Below are positions 59,358-64,000 of a DNA stretch of 64,000 bases, one piece after another. The notes below the pieces were generated by a model that was given only the letters and a program-made list of their open reading frames with translations, made no database searches and had not been told where the DNA came from. Each line of letters opens with the position of its first letter. Positions within the stretch are counted from its first letter, which is position 1. Source of the stretch: Flavonifractor sp. An306 (GTDB lineage Bacteria; Bacillota; Clostridia; Oscillospirales; Oscillospiraceae); contig NZ_NFIQ01000008.1 in assembly GCF_002159455.1 (NCBI RefSeq), forward strand, positions 1-64,000, given 5' to 3'. The position numbers and the translations under genes are program-made.

Positions 59358-60728
59358 TCAGAAGAAGGCGCCCCAGATCAGGAAGCCTCCGCAGGCCACC
59401 ACGCCGGTGAAGATGGTGACGATCACCAGATAGCCCATGATGTTGCGGGCGGACAGGCCGGCGATGCCCAGTGCGGGCAGGGCCCAGAAGGGCTGGATCA
59501 TATTGGTCCACTGGTCGCCCCAGGCGATGGCCATGGCGGAACGGCCGTACTCGATGCCCATCTCGGTGGCGGCGGGCATGACGATGGGGGCCTGCACCGC
59601 CCACTGGCCGCCGCCGGAGGGCACGAAGAAGTTGATCAGGCCGGCGGACAGGAAGGTGAGCACGGGGAAGGTGATCTCATTGGAGATGTTGGTGAAGAAG
59701 TTGGCGATGATGCCGGCCAGAGACACGCCGGTCTCGGGGTTCTGGGCCACCATCAGGCCCATGATGCCGGCATAGAAGGGGAACTGGAGCAGGATGCCTG
59801 CGGCGCCGGAGGCGGCGTCGGCAATGGCGTCCACATACTTGCGCAGATCTCCGTGGAGCAGGATGCCCAGGAACAGGAAGATCATGTTGACGATGTTCAG
59901 ATCCAGGTTGAAGCCCTTCTGCACAAAGTAGTACACAATGTAGAAGAAGCCCAGCACCAGGGTGATCACCCACAGGATACGGCTGTGCTCAATCCGGTCG
60001 GCGGGGGTGTCGATCTTGTACTCCTTCTCCGCCTCGTCCACCAGCAGGGCGGGATCCACCACGATGGTGTGGGCGGCGTCGGGGTGCATGGCGTAGTTGA
60101 CCAGGGGCATGAGCAGCAGGATCACGATCACCATACCCAGGTTCACGGGGTGGAAGATGGTGTCCATGGTGCCGGCGTAGTAGTTCACACCCAGGATCTC
60201 GGTGCCGCCCTGGGCGCCGATCTGCAGGGGGATGGAGCCGGACAGGCCCGCGTGCCAGATGACGAAGCCGGAGTAGGCGGAGGCGATGAGCAGCGGGTAG
60301 TCCACGTCCTTCACCCGCCGGGCCACGGCCCGGGCCAGCAGGGCGCCGGCGATCAGGCCGAAGCCCCAGTTGAGCCAGCAGCAGATGGTGGACACAAAGG
60401 TGGTCACCAGGATGGCGCTCTTCTTATCCTTCGCCAGGGTGGCAATCGCCGCCAGCGCACGCTTACATGCCTGCGCGGAGGCCATGGCGGAACCCAGCAC
60501 CAACACCAGGGCCATCTGCATGGAGAAGGACAGCAGGCCCCAGAAGCCGTCGCCGGTGCCGCCTCTGCCGCCCCAGGCCCAGACCACCTCCAGGGGGCCC
60601 TGCTGGGTGCCCACCATGACGCCGATAAACACGATGATGGTCAGGATGATGGCGAACAGGAACGGATCCGGCAGCCACCGGTTCACGACCCGAACGCAGC
60701 CGTTGGTAAAGCGTTTGAACATAAACAT
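59358..60728 (-). CDS. atoE: Short-chain fatty acid transporter, AtoE family
   Basis: The 456-residue product belongs to the AtoE/TIGR00366 family of C4-type fatty acid carriers, with ~11 membrane segments (FLFAIILTIIVFIGVMVGTQ, LLIASAYSGFVIWHAGLSG). FFVPSGGGQWAVQAP is the family signature. It could move butyrate, crotonate or 4-hydroxybutyrate and thus serve the array next door. ATG 60728 follows AGAGGGAGAG. A near-perfect sigma-70 promoter drives it (60770-60798). Confidence 0.9.
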   Translation of the reverse strand: MFMFKRFTNGCVRVVNRWLPDPFLFAIILTIIVFIGVMVGTQQGPLEVVWAWGGRGGTGDGFWGLLSFSMQMALVLVLGSAMASAQACKRALAAIATLAKDKKSAILVTTFVSTICCWLNWGFGLIAGALLARAVARRVKDVDYPLLIASAYSGFVIWHAGLSGSIPLQIGAQGGTEILGVNYYAGTMDTIFHPVNLGMVIVILLLMPLVNYAMHPDAAHTIVVDPALLVDEAEKEYKIDTPADRIEHSRILWVITLVLGFFYIVYYFVQKGFNLDLNIVNMIFLFLGILLHGDLRKYVDAIADAASGAAGILLQFPFYAGIMGLMVAQNPETGVSLAGIIANFFTNISNEITFPVLTFLSAGLINFFVPSGGGQWAVQAPIVMPAATEMGIEYGRSAMAIAWGDQWTNMIQPFWALPALGIAGLSARNIMGYLVIVTIFTGVVACGGFLIWGAFF

Positions 60729-60769
60729 CTCTCCCTCTTGTGATTTCTTCTTTACCCAACACAGGTTGT

Positions 60770-60798
60770 ATTATAGTCACATTGGATCAAAATGTCAA
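60770..60798 (-). promoter_or_regulatory. Consensus sigma-70 promoter of atoE
   Basis: On the minus strand TTGACA (60798-60793), 17 bases, TATAAT (60775-60770), a perfect match to consensus in both boxes and spacing. Confidence 0.9.
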
Positions 60799-60804
60799 TC
60801 CGGC

Positions 60805-61476
60805 TCAGTTATTTTTGTGCATTTTTGATAGTTTCTTGTGTAAAATAGGCGTTCCCATTTCCTCCCCCCTCCCGCCGGAAAAGTCCGTCACGCCGGACCC
60901 GCCCAGCAGCAGGATGGTGGTGTCCAGAGCGGCCACCTTCTGGGCCTTGGCCATGACCTCCAGGGTGTGGGGGTCCTTGGCCACCATGGCGGATACGAAT
61001 TTCTGGTTGCGCTGCAGGAAGTCCATCTCGGACCGGCGGCGGGTTTCGCTCTCCTGATAGCGCTCCCGCAGGCGGTAGATTTCCGTGATGTCCCGCACCA
61101 TGGTGATGATCATGGTGATGTTGCCCGCCTCGTCAAAATGGGGCGTGCTGGTGATCAGCGCCCGCTTTCCTGTGCGGAAGGTCTGCTCCAGCGTGACCGG
61201 GCGGCGGCTTTTCAGCACGCACAGCGAGCCGGAGCGGTCGATAAGACCCGAGGCGACGATCTCCCGCATGTTTTTGCCCAGCACATTTTCCCGCCGCAGG
61301 CCGGAGACCTCCTCATACGCCTGGTTGATCAGGATGGTGTTGGCGTCTCCGTCTGTGATGTAAAGTCCGTCATAGATGCTGTTCAGAATGGCGAACAGCT
61401 GAAAGTTGATCTCCTTCTGACTGCCTCGCAGCAGCGTGGAGCTCTCGTCCAGAAAAATATGTCCGGATTCCTGCAT
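60805..61476 (-). CDS. PAS-domain protein, probably a truncated sigma-54 activator
   Basis: The 223-residue product has a PAS domain (ILNSIYDGLYITDGDANTIL ... YEEVSGLRRENVLGKNM) and a linker coiled coil (YRLRERYQESETRRRSEMDF). Then comes the opening strand of an AAA+ domain, DTTILLLGGSGV. In RocR/AtoC-type activators this continues with GKD/E and the GAFTGA loop; here it turns into TDFSGGRGEEMG and ends. The ATPase and DNA-binding domains are therefore missing. A deletion between the P-loop and the atoE promoter is the simplest explanation. The remaining protein could still bind a ligand but cannot activate sigma-54. Confidence 0.75.
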   Translation of the reverse strand: MQESGHIFLDESSTLLRGSQKEINFQLFAILNSIYDGLYITDGDANTILINQAYEEVSGLRRENVLGKNMREIVASGLIDRSGSLCVLKSRRPVTLEQTFRTGKRALITSTPHFDEAGNITMIITMVRDITEIYRLRERYQESETRRRSEMDFLQRNQKFVSAMVAKDPHTLEVMAKAQKVAALDTTILLLGGSGVTDFSGGRGEEMGTPILHKKLSKMHKNN

Positions 61477-61501
61477 CGGTCATCCCTCCGTTGTCGTACC
61501 G

Positions 61502-62074
61502 TCAGCCCTTGGGTACGTTCCCCTCCAGAACCACAAAGGGCATGCCGCATTTTTGGGTGATGAAGCCGTCAAAACGGTCCAGTTCCTCCGGGTTGGAAAA
61601 AGCGGAGACCGGAATGATATAGGCGCCCTGGGAGAAATAGAGGAACCGCCACTGGGGCAGGGCGGCCAGATGGGTCACCTCTTTGTAGCGGGCCGTGGCC
61701 GTGGTGTCGCCCACCTTGGCCCGGATCCGGTCGCCCTGGAACAGAAATTCCACCTGGGCGGGATAGTCGCCCTTACGCTTGGCGTCCCGGATGGCCTTAC
61801 GGTAGGTTTTGTGCTGGGCCCGCATGGCGCCCAGGGGAATGACTGCGAACTGCAGTATGGCGAAGGCAATGCCGCCGATGCGGACGGGCAGTGGGGAGGT
61901 GTTCCAGTTGAATATCAGCAGAATTACGATGACCGCCGCGATGCTGAACAGGGCGGGGTAGGCCATGACCTCCATCCGGTGCTTCTGAAAGAGCTTCCAC
62001 GTGGCTTTGGCCATGGCCCGATAGGCCGGTTCGTCATAGGTGCTTTTTATGAGAATGTCGGTTTCCGCGTGCAT
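61502..62074 (-). CDS. YcxB-like membrane protein
   Basis: The 190-residue product has two central membrane segments (YPALFSIAAVIVILLIF, IGGIAFAILQFAVIPLG). Its C-terminal domain (ARYKEVTHLAALPQWRFLYF and GAYIIPVSAF) resembles the YcxB-like domain of Firmicutes. ATG 62074 follows GGAGGAG at 7 bases; the longer frame has no ribosome site. The preceding PAS gene starts 25 bases after its stop on the same strand, so they may be co-transcribed. Role unknown. Confidence 0.7.
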   Translation of the reverse strand: MHAETDILIKSTYDEPAYRAMAKATWKLFQKHRMEVMAYPALFSIAAVIVILLIFNWNTSPLPVRIGGIAFAILQFAVIPLGAMRAQHKTYRKAIRDAKRKGDYPAQVEFLFQGDRIRAKVGDTTATARYKEVTHLAALPQWRFLYFSQGAYIIPVSAFSNPEELDRFDGFITQKCGMPFVVLEGNVPKG

Positions 62075-62172
62075 GGGATATCTCCTCCGATCTGTGCATG
62101 ATGAAGGCATTGTACAGCGAAACAGGAAACTTATCAAGTCCGCAAATGAAACCAAGGGCCGAGAAAAATGGG

Positions 62173-62206
62173 TTGACAATGTTGTCTACATCATATAGAC
62201 TGTAGG
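62173..62206 (+). promoter_or_regulatory. Promoter with BlaI-type operator
   Basis: TTGACA (62173-62178) and a weak TAGACT -10 at 17 bases overlap the dyad TACA (62187-62190) ... TGTA (62201-62204). BlaI/MecI repressors bind this TACA/TGTA arrangement, so the operon probably represses itself. Confidence 0.7.
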
Positions 62207-62239
62207 CGTCTACAAGATAGAGACAAGGAGGGAAAGACC

Positions 62240-62605
62240 ATGAAGGCCTATCGTTTGGGGGCGGTGGAGGCCAGGTTCGCGGATCTGATCTGGGCCAACG
62301 CCCCGCTGACCACCGGGGAGCTGGTCAAGCTGTGTCAAAAGGAGCTGCAGTGGAAACGGACCACCACCTACACAGTGCTGAAACGGCTGTGCGAGCGGGA
62401 GATTTTTGAGACCAGGGACAGTGTGGTGACAGTAAAACTCTCCCGGGAGGCGTTTTACGCCTGCCAGAGCGAGGAATTTGTGGAGGAGTCCTTCGGCGGT
62501 TCTCTGCCCGCCTTTCTGGCGGCCTTTACCGCCAGAAAAAAGCTGTCCCGGGCTGATGTGGCGGAGCTTCGGAGGATGATTGATTCCTATGAAGAGGGGG
62601 AGTGA
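62240..62605 (+). CDS. BlaI/MecI/CopY-family repressor
   Basis: The 121-residue product has the winged-helix of this family (LGAVEARFADLIWANAPLTTGELV ... KRTTTYTVLKRLCEREIF) and a C-terminal dimer domain. It should bind the TACA/TGTA dyad just upstream until its partner, the M56 protease, cleaves it. ATG 62240 follows AAGGAGGGAAAG. Its stop lies 3 bases before the next ATG. Confidence 0.9.
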   Translation: MKAYRLGAVEARFADLIWANAPLTTGELVKLCQKELQWKRTTTYTVLKRLCEREIFETRDSVVTVKLSREAFYACQSEEFVEESFGGSLPAFLAAFTARKKLSRADVAELRRMIDSYEEGE

Positions 62606-62607
62606 GC

Positions 62608-64000
62608 ATGGAGGCCCTGTTTGAAAAGCTCCTGTCCATGAGCGCCGCCGCCGGATGGATGGTTCTGGCGGTGGTGGCGCTGCGGCTGGCGCTGTGCCGG
62701 GCCCCCAAGTGGACGCGCTGCTGGCTGTGGGCGCTGGTAGGAGTGCGGCTGGTACTGCCTGTGTCCCTGAAAAGCCCCCTGAGTCTGGTTCCCCGGTCCC
62801 CGGTTGAGGTGGGGGCCGTCCTGCCGGAGGCGCCGGCCGCCCTGCCCCAGCAGCTGCCGCAGGGAGTGGGCGGGTACCCGGCGGCGGCAGCCGATGCCCC
62901 GGCGGCAGGCCCGGAACTGACGGCGGTACTGAGCTGGCTCTGGCTGGCCGGGGTTTTGCTGCTGCTGGGGTATGCCCTGCTCAGCGTGATCCGTTTGCGG
63001 CGGCGGGTGGCGGAGGCGGTCCTGCTGGAGGGGCGGGTCTGGCAGTGCGACCGGGTGGATACCCCCTTTATTCTGGGTGTGCTCCGGCCTAAAATCTATT
63101 TGCCCTCCGATCTGCCCCCGGCGGCGCTGGAGCCGGTGCTGGCCCATGAGTCTGCCCATCTGGCCCGGAGGGACCACTGGTGGAAACCGCTGGGCTTTCT
63201 GCTGCTGGCGGTCTACTGGTTTCACCCGCTGGTGTGGCTGGCCTACGGGCTGTTCTGCCGGGACCTGGAGCTGGCCTGCGACGAGCGGGTGGTCCGGAGG
63301 CTGGACGGGGCGGGGCGGAAGGCCTATTCCCAGGCCCTGCTGACCTGCAGCGCGGAGCGGCGGGTTTTGGCGGCCTGTCCCCTGGCGTTTGGAGAGGGAA
63401 ATGTAAAGGGCCGGATCAGGGCGGCGCTGCACTACCGCAAGCCCGCCTTCTGGCTGGTACTGGCGGCAGCGGTGGCCTGCATCATAGCGGCGGTGTGCTT
63501 TCTCACCGATCCGGTCCGACATCCCACTCTGGAGTGGGCCCAAAGCCTGACGGCGGAGCAGGTTGCCTCTGCGGAGCTGGTGGTGATGCCCCAGAGCCAG
63601 GACAAGCAGTATAAGCAGTTTTCCACGGAGGAGATCCCGGCGGTGGTGGCGCTGCTCAACGAGAGCCGGGGCCGCCCGGCGGGAGAACCTGAGAGCCTGA
63701 ACGGGCAGAGCATCTGGTTTTACCTCACCCTCACCGACGGCACCCGGCATGAGGTGGGCAATATGGGGAACGTCTATCTGGTGATTGACGGGGACTATTA
63801 CGATGGACCCTATGACTGGCTCTCCACCTGGGATGACAGTTACGGCGCGGGGGATTCCCCCCTGCCGGAGGGCTATTTTGCTCCTGCCCTTACTCTGGAG
63901 GATGTGCTCAAACTCTCAGAGAAAGGGGAGGGGCTGACCTGGGGGGATTTGGAAGGTTTCTCCTATACCGAGGCGGGCTCTGGTCTTTATATCCGGATTT
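62608..64000 (+). CDS. BlaR1/M56-family sensor protease (runs off the window)
   Basis: The first 464 residues are visible. Membrane segments (AAGWMVLAVVALRLALC, WLWALVGVRLVLPV, LWLAGVLLLLGYALL) are followed by the zinc-protease motif HESAH in PVLAHESAHLARRDHWW, then FCRDLELACDERVV, which gives the downstream acidic ligand. A further membrane segment (FWLVLAAAVACIIAAVCF) precedes an extracellular part of unknown ligand. There is no visible penicillin-binding domain up to the edge, so it need not sense beta-lactams. It forms an operon with the repressor. Confidence 0.87.
   Translation, partial: MEALFEKLLSMSAAAGWMVLAVVALRLALCRAPKWTRCWLWALVGVRLVLPVSLKSPLSLVPRSPVEVGAVLPEAPAALPQQLPQGVGGYPAAAADAPAAGPELTAVLSWLWLAGVLLLLGYALLSVIRLRRRVAEAVLLEGRVWQCDRVDTPFILGVLRPKIYLPSDLPPAALEPVLAHESAHLARRDHWWKPLGFLLLAVYWFHPLVWLAYGLFCRDLELACDERVVRRLDGAGRKAYSQALLTCSAERRVLAACPLAFGEGNVKGRIRAALHYRKPAFWLVLAAAVACIIAAVCFLTDPVRHPTLEWAQSLTAEQVASAELVVMPQSQDKQYKQFSTEEIPAVVALLNESRGRPAGEPESLNGQSIWFYLTLTDGTRHEVGNMGNVYLVIDGDYYDGPYDWLSTWDDSYGAGDSPLPEGYFAPALTLEDVLKLSEKGEGLTWGDLEGFSYTEAGSGLYIRI

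Overview
The window reads as a chromosome segment of an anaerobic gut Firmicute in the Clostridia, most likely Oscillospiraceae (Flavonifractor, Pseudoflavonifractor or Intestinimonas type). The reasons are the GC-rich codon use, the Firmicute infC-rpmI-rplT order, the 4-hydroxybutyryl-CoA dehydratase/CoA-transferase fermentation genes, and the many tRNA-seated mobilizable elements. The genus is an inference from gene content, not a database result.

Positions 1-27180 are a tandem stack of related integrative mobilizable elements at a tRNA-Pro(UGG) gene. Element 1 (left end outside the window) holds integrase remnants, a MobP3-type relaxase with Sel1 repeats, an excisionase, a tyrosine integrase and an EcsC-like cargo gene. 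It ends in a ~270-bp conserved att block at about 5159-5432. Element 2 (about 5433-26892) has the same backbone: DUF4143 ATPase, a paired-integrase cassette, sigma-like factor, HTH proteins, RHH protein, relaxase, Xis and Int. It also carries a six-gene type I restriction-modification cassette whose hsdS has twelve tandem GACA units (a predicted phase switch), and a 1079-residue nuclease/helical-repeat protein in the cargo slot next to the att block and the intact tRNA-Pro. Two broken 5' tRNA-Pro copies record earlier events.

Positions 27220-34065 are ordinary chromosome: trmB, a hemolysin III/TrhA membrane protein, a surface 5'-nucleotidase, the infC-rpmI-rplT operon with an AUC start and a leader, a hypothetical gene, nrdR and a small Q/N-rich protein.

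Positions 34137-45268 form a second, unrelated element inserted in tRNA-Thr(CGU). It splits that gene into halves, has matched inverted ends around a 5-bp core, and carries an intact tRNA-Thr just inside its left end. It encodes a Fic toxin-antitoxin pair, conserved hypothetical genes, a sigma-like factor, a RepA-like ATPase, MobC, a MobP relaxase with a second gene nested in another frame, a TnpW-like protein, a large serine recombinase and Phd-Doc.

Positions 45471-64000 are chromosome again. The centrepiece is an 11-gene leftward array (57978 to 46855): permease, AbfD, NifU-like, Cys-rich/FabZ fusion, 4-hydroxybutyrate dehydrogenase, AbfT, acyl carrier protein, MBL hydrolase, LuxE-like, LuxC-like and a (frameshifted) acyl ligase. 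A sigma-54 promoter sequence and a perfect 16-bp palindrome precede it. An IS5-family insertion, an AtoE-type transporter, a PAS protein that looks like a sigma-54 activator cut off at its ATPase P-loop, a YcxB-like protein and a BlaI/M56 sensor pair follow. Together the array suggests 4-hydroxybutyrate (GABA/succinate) fermentation to crotonyl-CoA joined to carrier-bound acyl reduction, a combination I do not recognise as described.
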